In this document: one piece after another, positions 35,363-45,700 of the stretch
Position numbering within the stretch: the stretch's first letter is position 1
Layout of the letters: each line of letters opens with the position of its first letter
Assembly: GCF_024220585.1 (NCBI RefSeq)
Contig: NZ_JAMXKF010000001.1
Span: 310,001 to 374,000 of the forward strand
Origin: Dyadobacter diqingensis
GTDB lineage: Bacteria > Bacteroidota > Bacteroidia > Cytophagales > Spirosomataceae
Reading direction: 5' to 3'
DNA: 64,000 nt
The notes under the pieces: model-generated
Seen by the model: only the letters and a program-made list of their open reading frames with translations
Databases searched by the model: none
Told to the model about the DNA's origin: nothing
Program-made: the position numbers and the translations under genes

Positions 35363-36067
35363 ATGTCCGAAGACAACAACTACAATCCCAGAAAAATACT
35401 CAGCTGGGCAGAAGAAGACCGTCCGCGCGAAAAACTGATGCTCAAAGGACGCGCCGCACTTTCGGATGCGGAGCTTATCGCCATTCTGATTGGCTCCGGA
35501 ACGGTTTCGTTATCGGCAGTGGATGTGGCCAAAGGCGTTATGAATTCGGTCAGCAATAACATTAACCAACTGGCCCGGCAGGGCATCAAGGACCTGACCA
35601 AAAACAAAGGCATTGGAGAAGCCAAAGCCATTACGATTATGGCTGCGCTGGAACTCGGGCGCAGGCGTACAGACCTTCTGCAAAACGAGCGCCGTCAGGT
35701 TAAGTCTTCCGTAGATATTTACAATGAAATGAAACCTCACCTGATGGATAAATTGCATGAAGAATTCTGGATTGTAATGTTAAACCGTGCTAATGAGGTT
35801 ATCAAGTCCGTCGTGGTAAGTGTGGGCGGAGTATCCGGGACAATTTGTGACCCAAAAATTATCTTCAAACATGCGTTGGAAAACACGGCGAGCGGGATTG
35901 TTCTGGTCCATAATCATCCGTCCGGTCAGCTGAAAGCAAGCAAGGCTGATATCAATCTTACCATACAACTAAAACAGGCAGGCCAAATCCTTGACCTGCC
36001 TGTGCTTGACCATGTCATTTTTACTGACAAAGGTTTTCTGAGCTTTGTTGACGATGGAATATTCTGA
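35363..36067 (+). CDS. radC: RadC/UPF0758 JAB-domain protein
   Basis: 234 residues. N-terminal helix-hairpin-helix region (DRPREKLMLKGRAALSDAEL, IKDLTKNKGIGEAKAITIMA) and C-terminal MPN/JAB metalloprotease-like domain. Metal-site motif: VLVHNHPSGQLKASKADINL with the two His and the Asp. The family was named for DNA repair, but the original assignment has been disputed and its reaction is unproven. Complete length for the family. Convergent with the next gene, and the two stop codons abut without a gap. Confidence 0.93.
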   Translation: MSEDNNYNPRKILSWAEEDRPREKLMLKGRAALSDAELIAILIGSGTVSLSAVDVAKGVMNSVSNNINQLARQGIKDLTKNKGIGEAKAITIMAALELGRRRTDLLQNERRQVKSSVDIYNEMKPHLMDKLHEEFWIVMLNRANEVIKSVVVSVGGVSGTICDPKIIFKHALENTASGIVLVHNHPSGQLKASKADINLTIQLKQAGQILDLPVLDHVIFTDKGFLSFVDDGIF

Positions 36068-36874
36068 CTAAAAGATAAGTTCCTTTTTCACAATGCCTTC
36101 CAGCTGTGCATATGGAATTGTAAATGTGACAGGCCCGCGTGCATAGGCCGCAATTTCGTAAGGGTTGTAATAAAAGAACACTCCTTCTTTCGTAAAGGCA
36201 TAATTGGCCGGAAGGAAAAATTTATGATCAGCAAGGAAATACCCGGCGTCTTCCAGGTTTGTGGTATCCGCTATTTTTTCCAGCTTACGAAATGCTGTTT
36301 CCACCTTCTTTAACAAGGCAACCGAGTCAGCAACGAAAGTTTTTACATTCTTTTCTTCACCTGTTTTTACATCAAACAGATAATAGGAACGGAAACTATT
36401 GGGATGCGCCCCGCCTGTGAATGCGAAATGATCCAGCTGATACTGAACAATCTTATCAGAGACCATAACCGTATCGCCTTTTACCTCGATAAACCAGCAT
36501 CCGGGAGCGTCCGGAAACTCAGCTTTCAGTTTTTTATAGTTAGCTGCAAACACTTCGTAGGCCGCTTTTACATTTTTATCCGCGCCGGGCGTAGCCGCTA
36601 TACTGGCAGAATCCGCCTGCTCATTGATTCTTTCAATGACCTTTCCTGATAAAAAAGTACGAATTTGCGATGAAGCAGAATCGGTTCCGGCTGGCTCCCA
36701 TAAGTCGATTTTTACGGTAGCACCGTTGTTTCCTGTTGTATCACATTTTCCAAATTCTGTTTTCGTAAATTTGGCCTGTTTGATAGCCGTATTGGTTTCT
36801 TCCTTTTTTGAAGAATTACATGCCGAAAAACAAATAATGCCGCTGAGAATTAGAAGGCCTGATAAGAACCGCAT
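36068..36874 (-). CDS. DUF3298/RsiV-like lipoprotein
   Basis: 268 residues. Signal with lipobox (LLILSGIICFSAC followed by NSSKK). The mature domain contains PGCWFIEVKGDTVMVSDKIV, FAFTGGAHPNSFRSYYLFDV with TGEEKNV, and YNPYEIAAYARGPVTFTIPY. This is the DUF3298 layout with GGAHP and the YEIAPYAxGP motif. RsiV of Bacillus uses this fold to bind lysozyme, but there is no linked sigma factor here, so only a periplasmic lipid-anchored binding role is suggested. Confidence 0.88.
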   Translation of the reverse strand: MRFLSGLLILSGIICFSACNSSKKEETNTAIKQAKFTKTEFGKCDTTGNNGATVKIDLWEPAGTDSASSQIRTFLSGKVIERINEQADSASIAATPGADKNVKAAYEVFAANYKKLKAEFPDAPGCWFIEVKGDTVMVSDKIVQYQLDHFAFTGGAHPNSFRSYYLFDVKTGEEKNVKTFVADSVALLKKVETAFRKLEKIADTTNLEDAGYFLADHKFFLPANYAFTKEGVFFYYNPYEIAAYARGPVTFTIPYAQLEGIVKKELIF

Positions 36875-36932
36875 AAAGAAAAGTAGTTGATGAAGTGTTA
36901 TATTTTTGATTGAAACCGGTTTCGGTTTATTA

Positions 36933-36963
36933 CCGGTCGGACGGAAAAAAGCCGTCCGACCGG
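36933..36963. terminator. Strong GC-rich hairpin
   Basis: CCGGTCGGACGG and CCGTCCGACCGG pair over 12 bp around a loop of 7. It lies between two minus-strand genes, after the LytTR regulator gene. No T run follows outside the loop, so termination would be imperfect; it may separate the two transcripts. Confidence 0.5.
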
Positions 36964-37015
36964 CGTCTGACCGGATTTCCTGCCGAATGGCTTTTTCTTT
37001 TTAAGTTGAGGAATT

Positions 37016-37750
37016 TTACAAACTCATAAGTTCTTTAAAACGTATCGCCTGGCGACGGGAGATTTCAATTTTATCACCGCCCTGTAAGGTCACCAAAAGG
37101 CCGCCGCTAAACCAGGGCTCAATTTTTTCGATCCAGTGCAGGTTAATGATGTGCTTACGGTTCGCCCTGAAATACGTTCCGGGATCAAGACGTTCTTCCA
37201 GGTTGTTCAGTGATTTTAAAACCAACGGCTTCTGGTCGTCAAAATGCAGACGAACATAGTTACCCATCGATTCGAACAAACGGATCTTGCCCAGTTTTAC
37301 AAACCAGCATTTTTCCCCGTCTTTAACAAACACCTGGTCATTTTCACCAAGAATTTTTTCGACACGTTCGTGATTTGAAATCGAAATTTCGGGCATCGCC
37401 TGATTTTCTTCGATCCGGTGTATTGTTTCCTTTAAACGCTCCGTGTCAATGGGTTTTAACAGATAATCCAGTGCATTGTATTCAAAGGCCTTGATGGCGT
37501 ATTCATCATAAGCCGTCGTAAAAATAACCTCGGGACTCTTTCCTTCAATAGAAGATAAAAGCTCAAAACCGTTTTTACCTGGCATCTGAATATCCAGAAA
37601 CAGCAGCTCCGGCTGGAGGTCATCAATCATCACAAGCGCTTCTTCGGCATTGGCGGCCTCCCCTACGATCTCAATTTTGGTATATGGTTCCAGTAATCTT
37701 TTCAGTTCATTTCTTGCTAGGCGTTCGTCATCAACAATAAGGGTTCTCAT
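37016..37750 (-). CDS. LytTR-type response regulator
   Basis: 244 residues. A receiver domain (1-115) has the acidic pair DDE at 7-9, the phospho-acceptor Asp53 in LLFLDIQMPGKNG and the conserved Lys in YLLKPID. A LytTR DNA-binding domain (about 140-240) has VKDGEKCWFVKLGKIRLFES, GTYFRANRKHIINLHWIEKI and ISRRQAIRFKELM. Paired with the sensor kinase 105 bp upstream on the same strand. By family such pairs control envelope or carbohydrate functions in Bacteroidota; targets here are unknown. Confidence 0.93.
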   Translation of the reverse strand: MRTLIVDDERLARNELKRLLEPYTKIEIVGEAANAEEALVMIDDLQPELLFLDIQMPGKNGFELLSSIEGKSPEVIFTTAYDEYAIKAFEYNALDYLLKPIDTERLKETIHRIEENQAMPEISISNHERVEKILGENDQVFVKDGEKCWFVKLGKIRLFESMGNYVRLHFDDQKPLVLKSLNNLEERLDPGTYFRANRKHIINLHWIEKIEPWFSGGLLVTLQGGDKIEISRRQAIRFKELMSL

Positions 37751-37855
37751 GGCGGTTTCGGGATTGTTTTATTAAATAAAAATCTTGAATTGTTATTTAA
37801 ACTTAGTAATCGGTGACTTGTAAAGATAATCGATCTTCCTGTTGAAACTCAAATT

Positions 37856-38908
37856 TTAGTCAGCATGCAAAAGCTGCATCTGATCCGATAAGGTAGGAAT
37901 GCGCACTTCAGAGCAAACTACGCCTTCTTTCTCCTGAAATATTTTGAAAGAAGCACCTTTTCCATATAAAATTGAAAGACGTTCTGCTGTGTTTTTCAAA
38001 CCTACCCCGCCCGAATCCGTACCTCCCAAATTCCCTGTATTCCGGATTTTGATGATCAGAATATCTTCATCAATATCTGAGCTCACGTCTAAAAAACCAC
38101 CATGCATTTCTTTTGAAACACCGTGTTTGATACCATTTTCCACAAGTGTCTGCAACATCATGGGCGGAACCTGCCAGTAAACAGCCTGCGGATTCGACTC
38201 GATGGTATATTTCAAACGGTCCTCATAACGGACTTTTTCCAATTCGAGATAATCCTCAACCGTTTTAAGTTCTTCCTGTAAATCGACCGTTTTACGGCGG
38301 TCGGCCAGCAGCGAATTTCGTAAAATATTGGATAATTGAGTAATGCTGATCTGTGCCTTGGAAGGGTCCTCGTACACCAGTGCCCGGATGCTGTTCAACG
38401 CATTAAATGTAAAATGCGGATTAAGCTGGGAACGAAGCACTTTTGCCTCTGCTTCGCGCATCGAAGTTTTCAGCATGATCTTTTCAAAATCCGTTAACCG
38501 GTTTTGTTCCACATAATGATAAACCGTGTAGGATAATATCCAGGCCAGCAAATTTTTACACCATCCTGCATAATAATTCCAGAACACAAAAGGCTGGTTC
38601 ATCAGATTTTCTTCCAGGATCCGTTTGTCAAGCGGCAGGTTAACAATCGTCATGATTAGCCCTAAAAGCAAAACCGAAAACCCAACCCGAAGGGCAAGCC
38701 TGGGCAAAGGCAAAGTGGACCAGTTCCAGCGACGGATAACCAGACGATACAGATGCGTCAGGGTTATACCCAGCAGAATATTGGCAAGACTGCTGTATAA
38801 ATTACTACGGTCAAATCCATATTCGAGTGTATACAGTACAAACTCATACATGATGAGTGTTGTCCAGCCTACAATTTGCAGGGTCCAGTATATCTTCCTT
38901 TTGGACAT
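37856..38908 (-). CDS. LytS-type sensor histidine kinase
   Basis: 350 residues. Four hydrophobic segments lie in the first 135 residues (LYSSLANILLGITLTHLYRL, VGFSVLLLGLIMTIVNLPL). A His_kinase domain with the phosphorylatable His in RSQLNPHFTFNALNSIRALV (around residue 165) follows, and then a HATPase domain (MMLQTLVENGIKHGVSK, IKIRNTGNLGG, GVGLKNTAERLSILYG). No periplasmic sensing domain is visible, so the signal is probably sensed in the membrane. Partner of the LytTR regulator directly downstream. Confidence 0.93.
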   Translation of the reverse strand: MSKRKIYWTLQIVGWTTLIMYEFVLYTLEYGFDRSNLYSSLANILLGITLTHLYRLVIRRWNWSTLPLPRLALRVGFSVLLLGLIMTIVNLPLDKRILEENLMNQPFVFWNYYAGWCKNLLAWILSYTVYHYVEQNRLTDFEKIMLKTSMREAEAKVLRSQLNPHFTFNALNSIRALVYEDPSKAQISITQLSNILRNSLLADRRKTVDLQEELKTVEDYLELEKVRYEDRLKYTIESNPQAVYWQVPPMMLQTLVENGIKHGVSKEMHGGFLDVSSDIDEDILIIKIRNTGNLGGTDSGGVGLKNTAERLSILYGKGASFKIFQEKEGVVCSEVRIPTLSDQMQLLHAD

Positions 38909-39018
38909 GTTTAAAAGTTTACAGCCGGTTTATTCACAACGATGCCACAAAAGTATAGAACCACTGGCAGCTTTCCGTTATAAATACATCAAAGGAATTG
39001 CACTCTTACAAACGGTTT

Positions 39019-39663
39019 TTAAAAGGTTTGAGGTATTTCCAGCGAAAGCAGGTGGGTTGTGTCGTTCTTCACTTCAAGCTCAAATTGCTGGGTATCGTAG
39101 GAATAATTGATCCGGTACAGACAAAGATTGCTGTGCTCGTAATCGTCCATGTGAATCAGCGACTGGTTGAAAAGTGTCGTCAGCAGCACACGCATGGCGC
39201 GGCCGTGCATGGCAATCAGGATATTTCTTTCGTGTGGACGGGATAAAATGGTTTCGATTACCGGAATCTGGCGTGCACGGACTTGTACAGGGCTTTCTCC
39301 TTCTTCGGCAGCACGGTCAAAATCACCGACTTTCCAGGCTAAGACCAGGTCACGGTAATAGGTTGTATCGCCGCTGTTTGGTTCCTTGCCTTCACGAAGT
39401 CCCCAGGAGATTTCATTCAGCCCCTCATAACTTTCATAAGGGATACCCTGGTTGATGAACCCGCGGACAGATTGCTGTGTTCGCTGTAAATTGGAAGTAT
39501 ATATTTTATCAAAAGGAACATGTTGATACGCATTAAAAAAAGCAGCGGCCTGCGCCTCTCCCCATTCGTTGAGCATAGAATCTACGCCGCTTCCCTGTAC
39601 AACTCCTTTACGATTCAGATCAGTTTCACCGTGGCGAATGAGATATATAGACTTTCTTTTCAA
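39019..39663 (-). CDS. Histidine phosphatase family protein (phosphoglycerate mutase-like)
   Basis: 214 residues. Phosphatase motif YLIRHGETDLNRKGVVQGSG at the N-terminus, the second Arg in IYTSNLQRTQQSVRGF, Glu in SWGLREGKEP, and the second His in NILIAMHGRAMRVLL. All residues of the catalytic core are present. Substrate unknown; it could be a sugar phosphate or a vitamin precursor. Divergent from the MenI-like thioesterase, 85 bp apart. Confidence 0.9.
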   Translation of the reverse strand: MKRKSIYLIRHGETDLNRKGVVQGSGVDSMLNEWGEAQAAAFFNAYQHVPFDKIYTSNLQRTQQSVRGFINQGIPYESYEGLNEISWGLREGKEPNSGDTTYYRDLVLAWKVGDFDRAAEEGESPVQVRARQIPVIETILSRPHERNILIAMHGRAMRVLLTTLFNQSLIHMDDYEHSNLCLYRINYSYDTQQFELEVKNDTTHLLSLEIPQTF

Positions 39664-39748
39664 AATAATTGTATTATTTAAATATTATTTTTGCAAATAC
39701 CTTGTTTTTGACTAATATAGCAGGTACAAATTTATATAATTTTTAGAT

Positions 39749-40174
39749 ATGTTCACAACATCCATTTCACTTGATGCCATTCATTCTTTTAGTAAGAATA
39801 CAATTGCCAGTCATTTAGGGATCGAATTCACTGAAATCGGAGCAGATTATATTGTAGCAAAAATGCCTGTGGACCATCGTACACATCAGCCTTTCGGCAT
39901 TTTGCACGGCGGTGCTTCTGTGGTGCTGGCAGAAACTTTGGGGAGCATTGCTTCGTTCTTATGTCTGAAAGATCCCGACAATCAACATGCCGTTGGCCTT
40001 GAAATTAACGCAAACCATTTACGGTCTGCAAAAGATGGATTTGTATACGGACGCGTGACCCCTATCCATGTGGGCAGGACCACACATATCTGGGACATTA
40101 AAATTACCAATGAACAAAATAAACTGGTTTGCGTAAGCAGGCTCACAGTAGCAATTGTCAATGCAAACCGCTAA
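39749..40174 (+). CDS. menI: Hotdog-fold thioesterase, probably DHNA-CoA thioesterase (MenI-like)
   Basis: 141 residues. A complete PaaI/MenI-type hotdog domain with THQPFGILHGGASVVLAETL carrying the HGG motif and the catalytic Glu, followed by GSIASFLC and VGLEINANHLRSAKDGFVYG. By family it hydrolyses an aromatic acyl-CoA. The menaquinone reading comes from the next gene, isochorismate synthase, 65 bp downstream on the same strand; other men genes are not in the window. Confidence 0.85.
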   Translation: MFTTSISLDAIHSFSKNTIASHLGIEFTEIGADYIVAKMPVDHRTHQPFGILHGGASVVLAETLGSIASFLCLKDPDNQHAVGLEINANHLRSAKDGFVYGRVTPIHVGRTTHIWDIKITNEQNKLVCVSRLTVAIVNANR

Positions 40175-40239
40175 CTTGATTTTCGGTAATGCCCTATTGA
40201 GATTGCAAGGCGGGTGGCAACCTGTTAAAGATTAACTGA

Positions 40240-41490
40240 ATGATTTCAACACATATAAAAACTGCCCAGTCAATTTTAGAACAATTTGAGGCAGAGCAAC
40301 TTTGGGAAGCAGCGAAAGAATTGGGATTTCCCTGTGCATTATGGAAGCTTCCGCATACCAACGAAATAAAATTGCTAATCTCGGTCAGGGAAGGCATCCG
40401 AAACTGCCAGCCTGATCTGGAAAAACTTTCTCCCGGATTTGTGATCAGTCCGTTTCACTGGAAAGAACAGGAAAATGTTCTTTTTATGGAAGGTGACATC
40501 ATCGCCGTATACGCAGAAAACGGGCTTTTGCAGCAAATCGAAAATCTGCCTGGCGAAGAGCACCCGGAAGTGATCAGACTTGTCAATAAAGCCGGTGAGC
40601 TTAAAACAGAACGGACTGGCAAATCCGCCGGCGATACGTCACTGCTTTTATCTTCACTGCCCGACCACGATACCAAAGCCCGGTTTGAAAGAACGGTGGA
40701 GCTGGCCGTATCCGCCATCCGGCAGAAACAATTCCATAAAGTTGTACTTTCAAGAACCAAAGAGCTAACCTATACCGATCAGTTTCAGCCTGCCAAAGCT
40801 TTCCAGAAGCTGGCTAAGGCTTATCCGCATGCCTTTGTCTCGCTGGTAAATTTGCCGGATCAAAAAGAGCTCTGGCTTGGCGCAAGTCCCGAAGCACTGG
40901 TTCAGCAAAAATCAGACGGCATTTTTAAAACCATGTCGCTTGCCGGTACACAAAAGGCAAAGGATGAAGAAGGAAATCTTATCGCAAAATATGATATCCG
41001 CTGGGGACAAAAAGAAATTGAGGAGCAGGCACTTGTAAGCAGATACATTGTCGAATGCTTCAAGAAAATACGATTAAGAGAATACCTGGAAACCGGGCCA
41101 AAAACCGTGCTGGCAGGTAACCTCTATCACCTGCGTACTGATTTTGAAGTTGATACCAATGCACTGAATTTCCCGGAGCTATCCTCGGTCATGCTCCGGC
41201 TGCTTCACCCGACTTCTGCGGTGTGTGGTGTGCCTAAAATTCCAAGCCTTCAGTTCCTTTCCGAAATAGAGGGTTATGACCGCTCGTTTTACAGCGGTTT
41301 TCTGGGACCGGTGCAGGTTGAAGGTGACTCAAACCTGTTTGTAAACCTTCGCACCGTCCGTTTGAAAGACGGAATCGCTACTTTTTATGCAGGGGCCGGC
41401 ATCACCGAAGACTCTATCCCTGAACGAGAATGGGAAGAGACCGAACTTAAATGTGACACCCTTCTAAAGGTTATCGGAAAAGATTTTTAA
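40240..41490 (+). CDS. menF: Isochorismate synthase
   Basis: 416 residues of the chorismate-binding (MST) family. The catalytic C-terminal domain (about 150-410) carries RQKQFHKVVLSRTKELTYTD, LWLGASPEALVQ, MSLAGTQKAKDEEG, VSRYIVECFKKIRLREYLET, LRLLHPTSAVCGVPKIPSLQ, YDRSFYSGFLGPV and FVNLRTVRLKDGIATFYAGA. Converts chorismate to isochorismate, the first step to menaquinone; the alternative, a siderophore pathway, is less likely because no related genes are nearby. Probably co-transcribed with the MenI-like gene. Confidence 0.9.
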   Translation: MISTHIKTAQSILEQFEAEQLWEAAKELGFPCALWKLPHTNEIKLLISVREGIRNCQPDLEKLSPGFVISPFHWKEQENVLFMEGDIIAVYAENGLLQQIENLPGEEHPEVIRLVNKAGELKTERTGKSAGDTSLLLSSLPDHDTKARFERTVELAVSAIRQKQFHKVVLSRTKELTYTDQFQPAKAFQKLAKAYPHAFVSLVNLPDQKELWLGASPEALVQQKSDGIFKTMSLAGTQKAKDEEGNLIAKYDIRWGQKEIEEQALVSRYIVECFKKIRLREYLETGPKTVLAGNLYHLRTDFEVDTNALNFPELSSVMLRLLHPTSAVCGVPKIPSLQFLSEIEGYDRSFYSGFLGPVQVEGDSNLFVNLRTVRLKDGIATFYAGAGITEDSIPEREWEETELKCDTLLKVIGKDF

Positions 41491-41642
41491 AAATTTTTAC
41501 GATCTGCCATTAAACTTTTATAGTAGAAAACTATCTAAGGCGTATTACCTTTACATAACAGTGCTGAAACCTCACATTTTCTGGCTGTTATCTATTCCTA
41601 ACGAAATAATAATTCAAAAAGACCCTGAAATAGTACTAATTT

Positions 41643-42749
41643 ATGAATCGTAACCTCCTTTGGCCAAATTATTTATGCCGGTCTTTTTTAGTTAACACAG
41701 TTTATTCTCCTCTGATTCTGGCTTTTTCCTGCACTTTTATTTTGTCGTGTGGCGAAAAAAAAGACAATTTTAAACAAGATAAAAGTAAATCCGACCCTAC
41801 GGTTGTAGACGTTATTATTGCATCACGTGAAAGCGTAAGCGATAAAGTGGAAGTTAACGGAACGGTGGTTGCAAATGAATACGCCGAGCTTCGCCCGGAA
41901 GTGAGCGGACTTTTGACATTCCTTGATGTGCCCGAAGGGAAAACGATTCAAAAAGGTACGATTATTGCACGCATCAACAATGCGGATCTGGCAGCTCAGC
42001 TCGAAAAATCAAAAGTACAGCTGGAACTGGCAGTTAAAACCGAAGAAAGATTAAAAAAATTAATAGCCATCAGTGGTGTTAACCAGGCTGACTATGACGT
42101 AGCCCTAAATCAGGTTAACTCTTTGAAAGCGGATATGGTTTATACGCAGGCATTGATCGATAAAACGATTATCCGTGCGCCATTTACCGGCATTGTAGGT
42201 TTGCGTAAGGTAAGTGCAGGAACCTATGTTTCGCCTACGACGGTGATTGCCAGCATGCAGCAGCTCAACAACCTTCGTATTGATTTTACGGTTCCCGAAG
42301 TTTATCAGTCGTTTGTCAACAAAGGCAGCACGGTGGATGTGGTTATCGATCAAAAAGGAACGGTTCAGAAAGCAACCATTATTGCAACAGAACCGCAGAT
42401 CAATCAGAGTACAAGAAATATTACCGTAAGAGCTACTTTGAGCGGAGCGACTTTCAATCCTGGCTCTTTTGCCAAGGTTTATTTGAACGCAGGCGCTCAA
42501 AAAAGCAGTATTTTAATTCCGACCAACTGTATCATTCCTGAATCCCGAAATAAGAAGGCTGTTATAGTGAAGGATGGAAAGGCCGTTTTCGTTACCATCG
42601 AAACCGGAGTCCGTAAAGCGGACTTTGTGGAAGTTACCAAAGGTATTAATGTAGGAGATTCCGTAGTTGTTTCCGGGGTATTGTTCGCCCGTCCCGATGC
42701 GCCAGTGAAAGTGAGAGCAGTAAAAAACCTGAACACATCTGCCGAATAA
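41643..42749 (+). CDS. RND efflux periplasmic adaptor (membrane fusion protein)
   Basis: 368 residues. Lipoprotein-like signal (ILAFSCTFILSC followed by GEKKD). The order is typical: beta-barrel start (SDKVEVNGTVVANEYAELRP), biotinyl-lipoyl half (VSGLLTFLDVPEGKTIQKGT), a short coiled-coil hairpin (LEKSKVQLELAVKTEERLKK), second lipoyl half (IRAPFTGIVGLRKVSAGTYV) and membrane-proximal strands. It links the inner-membrane pump to TolC. First of three genes that form a complete tripartite pump; gap to the pump is 36 bp. Confidence 0.93.
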   Translation: MNRNLLWPNYLCRSFLVNTVYSPLILAFSCTFILSCGEKKDNFKQDKSKSDPTVVDVIIASRESVSDKVEVNGTVVANEYAELRPEVSGLLTFLDVPEGKTIQKGTIIARINNADLAAQLEKSKVQLELAVKTEERLKKLIAISGVNQADYDVALNQVNSLKADMVYTQALIDKTIIRAPFTGIVGLRKVSAGTYVSPTTVIASMQQLNNLRIDFTVPEVYQSFVNKGSTVDVVIDQKGTVQKATIIATEPQINQSTRNITVRATLSGATFNPGSFAKVYLNAGAQKSSILIPTNCIIPESRNKKAVIVKDGKAVFVTIETGVRKADFVEVTKGINVGDSVVVSGVLFARPDAPVKVRAVKNLNTSAE

Positions 42750-42785
42750 CGGTTAGAAGGTGCCCATTCTTTTGACATCCATCCT

Positions 42786-45700
42786 ATGAATATTTCGGAA
42801 TTATCACTGAACCGGCCAGTACTTGCCGTGGTTATGAACCTGCTTATCATCCTTTTCGGTGTGGTTGGCTATAACTTTCTGTCACTGAGGGACTACCCCG
42901 CCATTGACCCTCCTATCGTGAACGTACGTACAAGTTATACGGGTGCGAATGCGGACATCATCGAAAGCCAGATTACCGAACCTCTTGAAAAAAGTATCAA
43001 CGGTATTCCGGGGATTAAAACCATCAGCTCATCGAGCCAGATCGGTACGAGTAATATCACCGTTGAATTTAACCTGGAAATTGACCTTGAAGCTGCTGCC
43101 AACGACGTTCGCGACAAAGTAAGCCAGGCCCAAAGAAACCTTCCCCAGGATATTGATGCGCCTCCGGTTGTTGCCAAAGCGGATGCCAATAGTGACTTTA
43201 TTCTTCTGCTCGCAGTACAGAGTCCTTCCAAAGGTCTTCTGGAATTAAGCGAATATGCCGAGAACGTTTTACAGCAAAGTCTTCAGACCATTGACGGGGT
43301 AAGTGCTATCAACATTTTTGGACAAAAAAGATATGCGATGCGTATCTGGATTGATCCTGACAAGCTGAACGCCTACAATATTTCATTTAATGACATCAAT
43401 ACCACATTAAGTGCGGAGAATGTTGAGCTCCCTGCCGGTAAAATTTACGGTAATCAGACCGAACTTACCATCCGCACCATGGGAAGGCTCACCACAGAAA
43501 AAGAGTTCAACGACCTGATCATCAAAAATGATAGCACAGGCATTGTTCGTCTGGGCAATGTGGCCAAAGTGGAGCTTGGACCCGAGAACGAAGAGCAAAG
43601 CTGGAAATACAACGGCGTGTATGCGGTAGGTCTGGCGGTTATCCCGCAGCCTGGTGCCAATTATGTGAAAATCTCCGACGAGTTTAACAAACGTCTTCAG
43701 GAAATTCAAAAATCCAATAAATCTGATATTACGTTCAATGTGCTGATCGATAATACCCGTTTGGTGCGTCAGTCTGTGGAAGAGGTGGAAGAGACGCTGA
43801 TTATCTCTTTCGGACTCGTGGTTATTGTTATTCTGTTCTTCTTTAGAAACTTCCTTGTAGCGGTTCGCCCCTTGATCGATATTCCAATTTCGCTCGTGGC
43901 GACGTTTTTCGTCATGTACATCTGTGGTTTCTCTATCAATATTCTGACACTTCTGGGTATTGTTCTTGCAACCGGCCTTGTGGTGGATGATGGTATTGTT
44001 GTCACCGAAAATATTTTCCGAAAGTTGGAAGAAGGCCTTCCTATCAGGCAGGCTGCGCTCGAAGGTAGCAAGGAAATTTTCTTCGCGGTTATTTCTACCT
44101 CGCTGACACTTGCGGTTGTATTCTTACCGGTGATTTTCCTTGAAGGTTTCGTCGGAAGTCTTTTCCGTGAATTCGGGATTGTGGTTGCTTCGGCCGTTTT
44201 AATTTCCGCATTTGTTTCGTTGACGATCACACCGGTACTGAACGTATTTTTGAACAGAAAAAATGCAAGTCATGGCTGGTTTTATAACAAAACCGAACCA
44301 TTTTTTACAGGCATGGAAGATGGTTATAACAGGTCCTTAAGAGGTTTTATGAAAGCGCGGTGGGCTGCATGGGTTTTGGTTGTTGCCTGTTTGGGCATTA
44401 TCTACTACACCTACACTCATTTGCAAAGTGAGCTGGCGCCTATGGAAGACCGCAATAGTGTGCGTTTGAATATGTCCGCGCCGGAAGGTACCAGCTTCGA
44501 CCAGATGCAGAGCATTTCTGACGAAGTGGTTAATTATTTGAACGATTCCATTCCGGAGCGCCAGTTTGTATTTTCATCTACACCTGGTTTTGGTGGAGCT
44601 GGGGTAAATGCATCCTCGGGTCGTATCGGATTGGTACCGGCTCAGGACAGAAAAAGAAGCCAGAACGATATCGCAATGGCGATTAACAAAAGACTTCCAA
44701 AATTCAATAACGCCAGAATATTTGCCGTTCAGGAGCAAACCATTGCGGTGGGTATCGGTTCACGCGGGGCGCTTCCGGTTCAGTTTATTCTTCAAAATCT
44801 TGATTTTGCGAAGCTTACCGAGGTAATGCCTAAATTCCTGGAAGAAGCGAGAAAAGATCCTGTTTTTCAGAATGTTGACGTAAACTTAAAGTTTAATAAA
44901 CCGGAAGTATTATTGACAATAGACCGCCTGAAAGCACGCGATCTGGGACTTTCTACAACAGATGTGGCCGCAACGATCCAGGCTGCATTCAGCGGAAGAC
45001 GTCTGGCCTATTTCATCCGGAATGGACAGCAGTATCAGGTAATCGGACAAGTTGAGCGGTCGGACCGCGACAAGCCAGCCGATATTGAAAAATTATATGT
45101 GCGTAATGATCGCGGCCAGAATATTCCTTTGAGCGCTGTCGTGAAAATGGAAGAACAAAGTGGTCCGCCAACAATTTATCACTACAACCGTTACAAAAGC
45201 GCGACAATTTCCGCTTCTCTTGTAGAAGGAAAAACGGTTGGCGATGGTGTGGTAGCCATGCGTAAAATTGCAAGCAAACTTCTGGATGAATCCTTCCAGA
45301 CTTCGCTAAGCGGCCCATCACGTGATTTTGAAGAAAGTTCTTCGAACACCAGCTTTGCATTCGGACTGGCATTGTTGCTTGTCTATCTTGTACTGGCGGG
45401 TCAGTTCGAGAGTTTTACGGATCCTTTTATCATCATGATCACCGTACCGCTGGCACTTGCGGGAGCACTTTTGAGTCTGTATATCTTCAATCTGACGATC
45501 AACATTTTCTCTCAGATCGGTATGATCATGCTGATCGGACTTGTGACGAAAAATGGTATTCTTATTGTAGAATTTGCCAACCAGAAACGGGAACATGGCA
45601 TGGCCAGGCTTCCGGCGGTTATAGAATCGGCAACCCAACGTTTACGTCCGATCCTGATGACCAGTCTCGCCACCGCTTTCGGCGCATTACCGATTGCGTT